A stretch of DNA of 64,000 nucleotides from positions 124,001 through 188,000 of the forward strand of contig JANQQU010000022.1 in the NCBI GenBank assembly GCA_028284905.1, given 5' to 3'. Positions 34,571 to 43,860 of the stretch are shown in pieces (the stretch's first letter is position 1; every line of letters starts with the position of its first letter). A program made the translations under genes and the position numbers. The notes beneath the pieces were generated by a model that did not search any database, had not been told where the DNA came from, and worked only from the letters and a program-made list of their open reading frames with translations. Origin of the DNA: Calditrichia bacterium (lineage in GTDB: Bacteria; Calditrichota; Calditrichia; RBG-13-44-9; J075).

Positions 34571-36948
34571 CAAATTTTGTGATGCTAATCGGTGTAACAG
34601 CGATCTCTACCGCATTTGTAGCTTCAGTTGTCGCATTGGTCTCTTACATCCTGTATTACCGGGATAAGCAGGAAAAATTGCTGAAACTCGCTAATCGCAG
34701 TTTTGCAACGATGGCTGCCGGTACGGTCACTGCGATAATTTTACTGATCATCTCAATCCTTTCCCATAATTTTCAGTTCAATTATGTCTACAGCTATTCT
34801 TCTACTGCACTGAACAAATTTTATTTGTTCTCGACACTTTGGGCCGGGCAGGAAGGCACCTTCCTGATGTGGTTAACTTTCGGAGCGATTTATGGTTTTA
34901 TTATGATTAAAACCGTCGCTCAAAAGAATCCACTGGCGATGGCTTTTTTGGTATCCGTGGAAGCTTTTTTGTTGTTGATCTTGTTGACAAAAAGCCCATT
35001 TGCAACCATCTGGCATGTCCATGAAACTGTACCGATCGGATTTACCCCGGTGGATGGCGCTGGTCTCAATCCATTACTGCAAAATCCCTGGATGGTTATA
35101 CACCCGCCGACACTTTTTGTCGGATACAGCTCTACAGTTGTTGCCTTTGCCTTTGCAATGTCGGCAATGGTTACCAGGGACTTTCAAGGGTGGATAAAAC
35201 AGGCCCGTCCCTGGGTGGTGTTTAATGTAATGATACTGGGAACCGGGATCATTATGGGCGGCTACTGGGCCTATATTACTCTCGGATGGGGCGGCTACTG
35301 GGGTTGGGATCCTGTCGAAAATGCTTCCCTGGTGCCCTGGCTTTTTAGCTTGATTCTTTTACACGGTATGGTCATCCAAACCAAGCGAAAAGCGCTAGTG
35401 CGTACTAATTTTCTTTGGGCAGGGATGTCTTTTCTGACAATGCTATGGGGATCATATTTAACCCGCTCCGGCGTGTTGACGGATTTTTCGGTGCATTCCT
35501 TTGCTGCATCGGGATTGAATTTTTACCTGATGACTTTTCAGCTATTATTTACAAGTTTATTCTTTTATTTACTTTTCCGTTTTATGAGCTACTATAAAGC
35601 GGAAGGTCATGCACCGGTAACATTTGGAGAAGGATTCCTCAATCGGGAAACGATGATATTTACCGGAATGATGGTCTTCCTGTTTATCGCTTTGTTTACT
35701 TTACTGGGAACTTCCGCGCCGCTATATACCAAGTGGTTCGGGACTCCGGCCAGCTTATCGCCAGATTTTTATAATACCATGATTCTGCCAATCTCTCTCA
35801 TTATGCTACTGGCGACAGCTATTGCGCCCTTATTGGCCTGGAAAAGTGCCGGTATGCGTAATTTGAAGACGCTTTGGACAGGACTAGGTGGGGCATTTGT
35901 GTTGACTATCGTCGCAGTCCTGTTAGGGCTTTCACCAATGACATCTGTTGGCGAACACACCCCGTATTATGCTATCGAAGGTACTACTGTCCCGCTGTTT
36001 ATGCAGCAAATGCGGGACTTCTTGTTCGATAATATGTTAATGTATTCACCTTACCTGATTTTCTTCCTCGCTGCATTTGCGATTATTATTAATTTGAAAG
36101 TTAGCCTGACTTTCATCAAAAATAATTTCTCGAAAGCCGGTGGTTACGTTGCTCACGCCGGTTTAGGTTTGATGGCCATTGGCATTTTAACTTCTTCCGT
36201 GTATGATGCCAGTGAAAAAGTAATGCTACCAAAAGGCGAATACTTTCAAACTGAGTTCGGATATGAAATTAAATTTATCAATTTTGTCAAAATGCCTGAT
36301 GGGCGTGATCGGGTAAGGCTGGAAGTAAAAACGGAACACGGAAGCACATATGAAGCTTTTCCGCAATTCTATTACAGCGAATATTCCAAAGCTTACATGG
36401 TTAGCCCTGATGTGAAAATGCAGTTCGCAAAAGATGTATATATTTCCCCGATTTCTTTTACCCCGGCACAGCTGGCTAATGCTAATGAATCTGAATTGGA
36501 ACTGGGGAAAACAGAAACGGTAAACTTCCGGGATATGCAGATTACTTTTGATAAATTTGATGTTATTATGGCGGGTAATTCTCAGGAAGTGACTGCGAAC
36601 CTGGTATTTAACATCAATGAAAATGGGTATGCAAAATCATATGATGTGAAGCCAGTATTAAAGGCTTCCGCTGGTGAAATGTCCAGCCAGGAAGTGACTG
36701 TGCCCGGCACCGACTATCGGGTAAAGATCGCTTCCGTGAATGCAAGTCAGGGCAAGGTGAAGCTCTCTATTCAAGCCCCGGGAGAAGCTGGTGGTACTCC
36801 CCGCGATATGCTCGCTATTGAGTTAAGTGAAAAGCCGTTAATTAGCATTCTCTGGTTCGGAACCATTATCTTTATTATCGGCTCGCTGCTGACCTTGATG
36901 AACCATATTAATTATCGCCGCTTTTTTGTGAAAGAAACCTCAGTCTAA
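34567..36948 (+). CDS. ccmF: Heme lyase CcmF
   Basis: CcmF attaches heme to apocytochrome c. The 793-residue polytopic membrane protein contains the WWD motif GWGGYWGWDPVENASLVPW (about 235-254), periplasmic histidines such as IWHVHETVP, and NPWMVIHPPTLFVGY. It has roughly 12 or more predicted helices and is longer than typical CcmF (about 650 residues), because of a C-terminal soluble domain before the last helix (about 760-780). No ccmG or ccmH follows; a strong terminator lies at 36975-36998. A cognate thioreductase must be elsewhere or absent. Confidence 0.95.
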   Translation: MTNFVMLIGVTAISTAFVASVVALVSYILYYRDKQEKLLKLANRSFATMAAGTVTAIILLIISILSHNFQFNYVYSYSSTALNKFYLFSTLWAGQEGTFLMWLTFGAIYGFIMIKTVAQKNPLAMAFLVSVEAFLLLILLTKSPFATIWHVHETVPIGFTPVDGAGLNPLLQNPWMVIHPPTLFVGYSSTVVAFAFAMSAMVTRDFQGWIKQARPWVVFNVMILGTGIIMGGYWAYITLGWGGYWGWDPVENASLVPWLFSLILLHGMVIQTKRKALVRTNFLWAGMSFLTMLWGSYLTRSGVLTDFSVHSFAASGLNFYLMTFQLLFTSLFFYLLFRFMSYYKAEGHAPVTFGEGFLNRETMIFTGMMVFLFIALFTLLGTSAPLYTKWFGTPASLSPDFYNTMILPISLIMLLATAIAPLLAWKSAGMRNLKTLWTGLGGAFVLTIVAVLLGLSPMTSVGEHTPYYAIEGTTVPLFMQQMRDFLFDNMLMYSPYLIFFLAAFAIIINLKVSLTFIKNNFSKAGGYVAHAGLGLMAIGILTSSVYDASEKVMLPKGEYFQTEFGYEIKFINFVKMPDGRDRVRLEVKTEHGSTYEAFPQFYYSEYSKAYMVSPDVKMQFAKDVYISPISFTPAQLANANESELELGKTETVNFRDMQITFDKFDVIMAGNSQEVTANLVFNINENGYAKSYDVKPVLKASAGEMSSQEVTVPGTDYRVKIASVNASQGKVKLSIQAPGEAGGTPRDMLAIELSEKPLISILWFGTIIFIIGSLLTLMNHINYRRFFVKETSV

Positions 36949-36974
36949 GATTTACTGGACATATCTGCAGTTGG

Positions 36975-36998
36975 AAAAGGCGCTTTTTAGCGCCTTTT
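36975..36998 (+). terminator. Terminator of the ccm operon
   Basis: A 10-bp stem, AAAAGGCGCT (36975-36984) with AGCGCCTTTT (36989-36998), has a 4-nt loop and is followed by CTTTTTG. Confidence 0.9.
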
Positions 36999-37092
36999 CT
37001 TTTTGTGGCGTTACAAAATTCGTTAGGGGCGATGCCATTTGTATTGTATTATTATATGTTAATTCAGATGCTGATAAACCGAAGAAACTACT

Positions 37093-37623
37093 ATGAAAAA
37101 ATATATCTTTATTCCGCTGCTGTTGGTTACTTTAATGTTACCAATCAGCATTTTCAGTCAACTTACACTTTCGAAAATTGAAGCTGAAATCGAGAAAGAC
37201 CATCCGGTTGAACACTTGCCTGCGCCGGTATTACAAGAAATTTTACAATCTCCGGAAAATGCCAAAGAGTATCTATTGTTTGATACCCGCAAGCCGGAAG
37301 AGTTTGCTGTAAGCCGTATCTCCGGTGCCATTCAGGTCGATCCTGATATGAAAGCCGAAGAGTTTATGAAGACTTATGGGGATACATTAGCCGGCAAACA
37401 TATAATATTCTACTGCTCTGTGGGAAAACGCAGTTCGATTTTCCTGGAAAAAGTAAAGATGAATGCCTATGACGCAGAGGTCGCTTCCCTGGCGAATTTA
37501 CGCGGTGGGATTTTTCGCTGGTATAATGATGGATACACTGTGATGAATGATTCTACAGAGACAGATGATGTGCATCCGTTCGATCGCTTTTGGGGACAAC
37601 TGGTGCAAAAGAGAGACGAATAA
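37093..37623 (+). CDS. Exported rhodanese-domain protein
   Basis: This 176-residue protein has a signal peptide (about 1-22). A single rhodanese domain follows: YLLFDTRKPEEFAVSRISGA and the active loop FYCSVGKRSS with Cys108. Rhodaneses transfer sulfane sulfur, although many exported ones have unknown substrates. The loop CSVGKRS has the standard six-residue size of sulfur-specific enzymes. It lies 24 bp upstream of the secreted carboxypeptidase and is probably co-transcribed. Confidence 0.88.
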   Translation: MKKYIFIPLLLVTLMLPISIFSQLTLSKIEAEIEKDHPVEHLPAPVLQEILQSPENAKEYLLFDTRKPEEFAVSRISGAIQVDPDMKAEEFMKTYGDTLAGKHIIFYCSVGKRSSIFLEKVKMNAYDAEVASLANLRGGIFRWYNDGYTVMNDSTETDDVHPFDRFWGQLVQKRDE

Positions 37624-37647
37624 ACTTATCAAAGTTGAGGGATATTT

Positions 37648-40086
37648 ATGAGAGGCAGATGTTGGAATTTGTGTTTTCGCTGGACCTGGATGGCATGGTT
37701 CGCCGTATTGTTGCTATGCTGGCAGAATGTTGCTGCGGAAACGCCCCCGGTTTACAGCAAAGTTCGAATTGAAATTCAGTCTCCGGAAGATTTGCAACGA
37801 TTACAAGCTGGGGATATTACTTTAGACCATTTTGAAATGGCTGGTAAGACCGCCATTGAAGTGGTTCTTCAGGCGTCTGAAGTTGCGATGCTTCCCCTGC
37901 TCGGTATGAGTTTCGAAGTGCTTATTGCCGACATGGCAAAATATATCGAAAACAGGGCGCCGATTACGCCGGCAGAACTGGCGGAGAGTCGCCGTATCCA
38001 ACTTGCAGATAATGTCAGCGGTTTTGATTTTGGTAGCATGGGAGGTTTTTATACCATGGAGGAAATTGAAGCCGCCCTTGATACTATGGCTGCACAATAT
38101 CCTGATATCATTACGCCTAAAAATTCTATCGGCTTGAGTGTGCAGGGAAGGAATATCTGGATGATGAAAATCTCTGATAATCCCGGAGATGATGAATCCG
38201 CCACAGAAGCTGCTGTTTACTATGATGCCCTTCATCATGCCCGCGAGCCGGCCAGTATGGCTGTTACCCTTTATTACATGTTTTGGCTGCTGGAAAATTA
38301 TGGGACTGACCCGCACGCGACTTACCTGGTAGATAACCGGGAGATTTATTTTGTGCCAGTGGTAAACCCCGACGGATACGCCTATAACCAGCAGACTAAT
38401 CCCAACGGGGGAGGATTCTGGCGAAAGAACCGGCGAAATATTAGCGGTTGCTTTGGCGTTGATTTGAATAGGAATTATAGCTTTGGGTATAACACCGGTG
38501 GTTCAAGTAATGATCCCTGTTCGGATATCTATCATGGTGCAGGTGCCTTTTCGGAGCCGGAAACCCAGGCAGTGCGGGATTTCTTAATGCAGATCGATCC
38601 AAAGATTGCTTTCTCCTCTCATTCTGTCCGTGGGGCCTATCTTAACCCGTACGGGTACACTGCAACTTCCCCAGCCTTCGATGTGTATTCGGAATTCTCT
38701 TCCGATTTTGCTGCTCATAATCAATATATCTATGGCCGCACCAGTGAAATTCTTGGCTATACATCCAGTGGGACAACCCGGGATTATTTGCATTCGATTG
38801 GCATTTATGCCTGGACCCCGGAAATTGCCGGCAGTGGATTCTGGCCCTCTCAAAGTGAAATTATGCCATTGGTGAGCGAGAATCTTTACCCGATGAAATA
38901 TCTTAGTTGGGTCAGCGGTGCTTATGCAGATTTTAAGAATTTTTCATATGCCGGTATCGGATATGCCCGACCGGGAGATACCCTTGATCTGCGTATTGCC
39001 GTTAGAAATCGTGGACTCAGTCTGCCGGCTGAAAATGTTTCTGTTACTCTTTCTTCGACTCATCCCCATGCAATACCAATCGTTAATACTGTCGATTACG
39101 AAATTATACCTCCGAGAAGCTCGGACGAAAATTTAATCAATCCATTTCGTTTCTTGCTCACTACCGATGTGCAATTCCTCGATGAAATTCCCTTCACCGT
39201 TTCTGTCACCCAGGATGGTGTCGTAACCGTGAATAAAACGATTTGGATCACCGTCGGGCAAAGAGGATTACTCTTCAAAGATAGTGCGGAAGACGGTATG
39301 CTGAAATGGCAGGTCGACGGATCCGGGCAGAACTGGGACACAACATCCGTTGGTAGTTATGACGGCGCACATTCTTTTAGTGATTCACGATATGGCAATT
39401 CTTCAAATAGTGCGAATACTACGATCACTATGAAAAATTTTGTCAATATTACCGAAAGCTACGCACCACGCCTGGAATACTGGGCAAAATGGGCAACTGA
39501 AGAAGATTTTGATTACGTCCGGGTACAACTACAGACGAATATTAATAGCACCTGGCAAACATTAACAGGCGACCATACATCTTCTGTATTCGGTCAGCAG
39601 GGATATAACGGACTAAGCCATTGGGTGCAGGAAAGTATCGACCTCTCTGCTTATATCGGCACCCGGGTAAAAATACGGTTTCTGCTGTCCACAGATGGCG
39701 GACTCAATGGTGATGGGTTCTATTTTGATCAACTGCGGATTGTGGACTATACGCCACCTCCCATCGTTGGTATTGATGATGAGTCTGGTATACTGCCGAA
39801 AGAAATCGCGTTGGGGCAGAATTATCCTAACCCATTTAATCCCGCCACAGTTATTTATTATGACATGCCGCAAAAATATGCCGGTAAAAATGTTAGTCTG
39901 AAGATTTACAATAGTCTCGGACAGGTTGTAAAGACGCTGATTAATCAACCGCAAGGGGCCGGTCGGAAGTCTGTTCGCTGGGATGGGAAAAATGATGTCG
40001 GTCAATCTGTTGGATCGGGCATCTATGTGTACAGTCTTCGCGTTGAAAATCTTTTCTTTAACAAAAAAATGCTGCTTTTGAAGTGA
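37648..40086 (+). CDS. Secreted M14 zinc carboxypeptidase with C-terminal sorting domain
   Basis: This 812-residue exported peptidase removes C-terminal residues from peptides outside the cell. A signal peptide (about 1-31) precedes a propeptide-like region. The M14 catalytic domain (about 145-440) has zinc ligands H197 and E200 in ALHHAREPA, H325 in SSHSV, and the catalytic Glu392 in TPEIAG. Beta-sandwich modules follow, including a jelly-roll-like segment (about 550-705). The end, from about residue 721 (IALGQNYPNPFNP ... SGIYVYSLRVE), is a FlgD/type IX-style C-terminal sorting domain, implying T9SS-like surface delivery. No T9SS gene lies in the window. Confidence 0.93.
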   Translation: MRGRCWNLCFRWTWMAWFAVLLLCWQNVAAETPPVYSKVRIEIQSPEDLQRLQAGDITLDHFEMAGKTAIEVVLQASEVAMLPLLGMSFEVLIADMAKYIENRAPITPAELAESRRIQLADNVSGFDFGSMGGFYTMEEIEAALDTMAAQYPDIITPKNSIGLSVQGRNIWMMKISDNPGDDESATEAAVYYDALHHAREPASMAVTLYYMFWLLENYGTDPHATYLVDNREIYFVPVVNPDGYAYNQQTNPNGGGFWRKNRRNISGCFGVDLNRNYSFGYNTGGSSNDPCSDIYHGAGAFSEPETQAVRDFLMQIDPKIAFSSHSVRGAYLNPYGYTATSPAFDVYSEFSSDFAAHNQYIYGRTSEILGYTSSGTTRDYLHSIGIYAWTPEIAGSGFWPSQSEIMPLVSENLYPMKYLSWVSGAYADFKNFSYAGIGYARPGDTLDLRIAVRNRGLSLPAENVSVTLSSTHPHAIPIVNTVDYEIIPPRSSDENLINPFRFLLTTDVQFLDEIPFTVSVTQDGVVTVNKTIWITVGQRGLLFKDSAEDGMLKWQVDGSGQNWDTTSVGSYDGAHSFSDSRYGNSSNSANTTITMKNFVNITESYAPRLEYWAKWATEEDFDYVRVQLQTNINSTWQTLTGDHTSSVFGQQGYNGLSHWVQESIDLSAYIGTRVKIRFLLSTDGGLNGDGFYFDQLRIVDYTPPPIVGIDDESGILPKEIALGQNYPNPFNPATVIYYDMPQKYAGKNVSLKIYNSLGQVVKTLINQPQGAGRKSVRWDGKNDVGQSVGSGIYVYSLRVENLFFNKKMLLLK

Positions 40087-40117
40087 CAAGATAAATCATT
40101 AATTAAATTTCGTTTAG

Positions 40118-40150
40118 ATGCCAGGCAATGCTATTCTGTTTGCCTGGCAT
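40118..40150 (+). terminator. Terminator after the carboxypeptidase gene
   Basis: A 10-bp stem, ATGCCAGGCA (40118-40127) with TGCCTGGCAT (40141-40150), is followed by TTCTT. Confidence 0.65.
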
Positions 40151-40256
40151 TTCTTCAACAGATGGCCTTTCCGTCTTTGAAAAGTTGTTTATCGTAAGAT
40201 ACTGCCTTCCACAGGAAAATTTCAGGTATAGTTCCCGTTTTTTAATGCTTTATCCG

Positions 40257-40285
40257 TTGAAATGGCTAAGAATGGGCATTATATT
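40257..40285 (+). promoter_or_regulatory. Promoter of ftsK-lolA
   Basis: TTGAAA (40257-40262), a 17-bp spacer, TATATT (40280-40285). The start site would lie about 23 nt before the ftsK ATG. Confidence 0.7.
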
Positions 40286-40314
40286 TATCCTTATTCATAA
40301 ACATTGACAGGGTT

Positions 40315-43038
40315 ATGAAATTCAATTCATTCAGTTTCTTTAAGAAAAATAAATCTCAGGATAAGAAACCGGCGAACAAGGGTGATTCGGATATCACCAA
40401 TGAAATCAACGGTTTAATTATCCTCTCGATCGGATTTCTTCTCTTTCTGGCGATTCTCTCCTACGAAAAGGGAGATATCACCTATGCAACCGTCAGTGAA
40501 AACAATTTATATCAGGCAAAAAACTGGTTGGGAATTGTCGGGGCGACTGTCGCAAAGCCAATTTTTGAATACACTTTTGGCTATGCGTCGTTGGTTTTTC
40601 CTTTCATTTTAATGCTGTTGGGCATTTTTATGATGATTGATGATCATCCTGCCAGAAAGAAGTTTCGTTCAATCGCATTGATCGGATTAGGCTGGGCATA
40701 TTGGGGCTCGATTGCTCTGGTAATCAAGAACATTCTGAACACCAATGGTATTACCAGTATTTTGGAGTTTTATCCCAGCGGAGCAATCGGCGGATTTACC
40801 GCTCAATATATCCATGGATACTTGGGACGCTTTGCCCTTGTTTTTATTTCTTCGGTTTTTCTGCTGATTCTGCTGATGCTAACATTCCAATTCCGTCTAT
40901 CCATTTTTCCCTTATTTGTGATTCGCCAAATTCAAAAAGGGATTAATTGGTTAAGCGCCACCTTGACGGATATGTTCACCCGTTTTAAAGATTTGCGTTT
41001 CTTCCCGGAGAAAAAAGAAGAAGAATTTGAAGAAGACCTGGAATTTGAGGAAGCGCCGGAAGCACCGGAAGAACCGGAAGTTGTGGAAGCGTCCGAAGAA
41101 CCGGCAAAACCGCCGACATCAAAAAGCCGTCGCCGCGTTTCTATCCTCGGTGTTCCACTGGATGAAAACGAAAACCTTGATCCGGATTCCGATATAAAAG
41201 TTGAAAGCGCCCACATGGAAACTCCGGAAGAGGCTGATGACGTCCTGAACTTTTCCGACTTTGAAGATATTCCATTAGAGGAACAGCAGCAACCACCGGA
41301 GCCGCCAACGGAAGAAGATTTGGAAGCTTCCTTTGCAGATTCAGAATTCAATGAATCACCTCCCCCCAGCGGCACGGAAATAATTTTGCCGGAGGAACCT
41401 CCCGTAGCTATTCCAATTCCGGACCCGGTTGATTTTGATACACCGGTGAATGGCGATCAACCTGCTGAAACTACGAAAGAACAGCTCGACTTATTCCAGG
41501 AAGATGTGGATATGAGCGTTCCGGAAGCGAAAGACACCAGTGGGGTGGAATATGATCGCGCCGTAGAAGCAGCCATGGTGAAATATAAAATGCCACCATT
41601 GGATATTCTACATGAAGATGCCACGGAAACCAAGGTTTCCCGGGATGAATTGATGGCCAATGCCGATCTGCTGGAAAATACTCTGGCGCAATTCAACGTT
41701 AAAGCGCACGTTAAAAAAGTAATTGAAGGACCGGTTATTACTCTTTATGCCGTTCGACCAGCAGAAGGGGTAAAAATTAGTCAGATTGTAAATCTATCTG
41801 ACGATTTGGCGCTGGCGATGCGCGCGAAGGGCATTCGTATGATCGCGCCAATTCCCGGGGAAGCAGCGATTGGTATCGAAATTCCGAACCGTCGTCCATC
41901 GATGGTCTATTTTAAGTCAGTTGTAAAGTCGGAAAAATTCTCCCAGCATAACGGGCAATTAAGCATCGGTATGGGAAAAACAATCGGTGGGGAAGTGTTC
42001 TGTGCGGATCTGTCCCGAATGCCGCACTTGCTGATCGCCGGTGCAACGGGCGCTGGTAAGAGTGTGGGAATCAATACGATCATTGCCAGCATTCTCTACC
42101 GGGTGCCGCCGAGTGATGTAAAATTTGTAATGATTGACCCGAAAAAACTGGAGTTGTCCCTTTATGCCAAGCTGCGCGATCATTATTTGGCTGTTTGTCC
42201 GGATATTGATGAGATCGTTGTCACACATCCGCAAAATGCGGTTCTGATTTTACGCAGCGTTGTCAATGAAATGGAAGCGCGATATGACACATTAGCGAAA
42301 GTTGGTGTGCGGGATATCATCTCCTACAATCGCAAACTGGAAAAGCTGGAGGCCAGTGGCGAGAAGACCGATGATATGCGCCGCCTGCCCTATATTGTGG
42401 TGATCATTGACGAGTTGGCAGACCTTATTCTAACCGCTTCCCGGGAGGTTGAAGAACCGATTACGCGTTTGGCCCAGATGGCGCGTGCGGTCGGCATTCA
42501 CTTGATCGTCGCAACCCAGCGCCCCTCTGTGGATATTTTAACCGGCTTAATCAAGGCTAATTTCCCCACACGTATTGCCTATCAGGTCGCTACCCGCCCG
42601 GATTCCAAGGTAATTCTTGACATGTATGGCGCGGAAAAGCTGATTGGTAATGGAGACTTGCTCTTTCTGCCACCCGGCACCGGCAAACCGGTGCGCTTGC
42701 AGAATCCGTATATCTCCACCGAAGAAGTAGATGCAATGATTCAGCATATCAAAAAACAGCCGAAATTCCCCCCGTATGAACTTAAGTTAGTGCGGGATAA
42801 AGGACCGATCGGCAAAGAAGCTGAAAAGAAAATGCAGCAGGATGATCTTTTCGAAAAGGCAAAAGAAATAGTAATTCGTCATCAGCAGGGATCGGTATCA
42901 CTTTTGCAGCGTAAACTAAAGATAGGGTACGCCCGGGCCGGTAGATTAATGGATGGCCTGGAAGAAGCAGGCGTGGTAGGCCCCGGGCAGGGCAGTAAAG
43001 CAAGAGAAGTATTAATTTCTTCGTATGGTGATGAATAA
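40315..43038 (+). CDS. ftsK: DNA translocase FtsK/SpoIIIE
   Basis: FtsK is a septum-anchored hexameric motor that moves chromosome ends apart during division. The 907-residue protein has four predicted N-terminal helices (about 30-210) and an acidic, proline-rich linker (about 230-430). The motor follows, with Walker A GATGAGKSVG near 578, Walker B VVIIDELADL near 695 and the conserved ATQRPSVDILTG. The C-terminal gamma winged-helix (about 840-905, GSVSLLQRKLKIGYARAGRL) recognises polar DNA motifs. The linker is shorter than in E. coli. lolA overlaps its 3' end region. Confidence 0.97.
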   Translation: MKFNSFSFFKKNKSQDKKPANKGDSDITNEINGLIILSIGFLLFLAILSYEKGDITYATVSENNLYQAKNWLGIVGATVAKPIFEYTFGYASLVFPFILMLLGIFMMIDDHPARKKFRSIALIGLGWAYWGSIALVIKNILNTNGITSILEFYPSGAIGGFTAQYIHGYLGRFALVFISSVFLLILLMLTFQFRLSIFPLFVIRQIQKGINWLSATLTDMFTRFKDLRFFPEKKEEEFEEDLEFEEAPEAPEEPEVVEASEEPAKPPTSKSRRRVSILGVPLDENENLDPDSDIKVESAHMETPEEADDVLNFSDFEDIPLEEQQQPPEPPTEEDLEASFADSEFNESPPPSGTEIILPEEPPVAIPIPDPVDFDTPVNGDQPAETTKEQLDLFQEDVDMSVPEAKDTSGVEYDRAVEAAMVKYKMPPLDILHEDATETKVSRDELMANADLLENTLAQFNVKAHVKKVIEGPVITLYAVRPAEGVKISQIVNLSDDLALAMRAKGIRMIAPIPGEAAIGIEIPNRRPSMVYFKSVVKSEKFSQHNGQLSIGMGKTIGGEVFCADLSRMPHLLIAGATGAGKSVGINTIIASILYRVPPSDVKFVMIDPKKLELSLYAKLRDHYLAVCPDIDEIVVTHPQNAVLILRSVVNEMEARYDTLAKVGVRDIISYNRKLEKLEASGEKTDDMRRLPYIVVIIDELADLILTASREVEEPITRLAQMARAVGIHLIVATQRPSVDILTGLIKANFPTRIAYQVATRPDSKVILDMYGAEKLIGNGDLLFLPPGTGKPVRLQNPYISTEEVDAMIQHIKKQPKFPPYELKLVRDKGPIGKEAEKKMQQDDLFEKAKEIVIRHQQGSVSLLQRKLKIGYARAGRLMDGLEEAGVVGPGQGSKAREVLISSYGDE

Positions 43039-43051
43039 AAAAGGTGAAAGA

Positions 43052-43711
43052 ATGATGAAGCAAAGAAATATTTTCAAGTATCTTACCTCCACTTTGTTGC
43101 TGATGCTACTAACCGTTAGCGCAGTATATGCCGGAAAAGTAGATAAAATTATTGGCAAAGTGCAGGACAAATATCGTAAGACAAAAACAGTTCGCATCGA
43201 ATTCAAGGAAAAATCGCATTTTAAACTAACAGATACGATGACGGAAATTGCCGGCGTTCTGCAAATGTCCGGTAAGGATAAATACCGTCTGGACTCCGAA
43301 GACCAGGTTTTAGTGAGCAACGGAGAAACCCTCTGGCGCTACAATAAGCTCGATAGTCAGGTTTTGGTCGATCATGCTAAAAAAACTGAAGAAGATGTGA
43401 TGTTGAACAACTTTTTGTATGAGATAAAAGACCATTATTTCGGGCAACTTCTTGAAGAGAAAAAGGACGGTGGCGTAAAGAAATATGCGATTAAATTAAC
43501 GCCGAAGCCTTCTGAGCAAAGTTTCTTTTCCTCTATCAAGATGTGGGTAAAAGATAAAACCTGGGAAGTAGAAGAGATTGTATACGTCGATTACAATGGC
43601 AACGAAACAACCTATGTTATCAGCGAAATCGTATTTAACCCCAATCTTAACACTTCGATATTTACCTTTACGCCACCCGAAGGTATCCAGGTAGTTGATT
43701 TACGATTTTAG
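43052..43711 (+). CDS. lolA: Outer-membrane lipoprotein carrier LolA-like
   Basis: This 219-residue periplasmic protein probably ferries lipoproteins from the LolCDE exporter to the outer membrane. A signal peptide (about 1-28, ending VYAGK) precedes the open beta-barrel fold: VDKIIGKVQDKYRKTKTVRI, GVLQMSGKDKYRLD, GETLWRYNKLDSQVLV and YVISEIVFNPNLNTSIFTF. The ftsK-lolA order is common in bacteria. I set the start at 43052 behind AAGGTG rather than at 43025 inside ftsK. The family is broad (LolA/LolB/YceB), so the exact partner is inferred. Confidence 0.88.
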   Translation: MMKQRNIFKYLTSTLLLMLLTVSAVYAGKVDKIIGKVQDKYRKTKTVRIEFKEKSHFKLTDTMTEIAGVLQMSGKDKYRLDSEDQVLVSNGETLWRYNKLDSQVLVDHAKKTEEDVMLNNFLYEIKDHYFGQLLEEKKDGGVKKYAIKLTPKPSEQSFFSSIKMWVKDKTWEVEEIVYVDYNGNETTYVISEIVFNPNLNTSIFTFTPPEGIQVVDLRF

Positions 43712-43752
43712 GATTTTATCGAAATTCAACATTGTCAAACAGCGATTTTAAG

Positions 43753-43782
43753 CCCGGCGCATTTTGTTCAGGATACGCCGGG
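43753..43782 (+). terminator. Terminator of ftsK-lolA
   Basis: A 7-bp GC-rich stem, CCCGGCG (43753-43759) with CGCCGGG (43776-43782), is followed by TTTCC. Confidence 0.55.
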
Positions 43783-43860
43783 TTTCCTGTGTTGTTCTTG
43801 ACCTGTTGAAAGATAAATACCTGAAAAATCAGGAGCAGTGTTAATCATTAAGGGGAAATT

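Noticed and set aside
41030-41480. Minus-strand Ser-rich frame within ftsK
   Set aside because: It is the antisense of the acidic Glu/Pro linker of FtsK; Glu codons read backwards give Ser and Phe.
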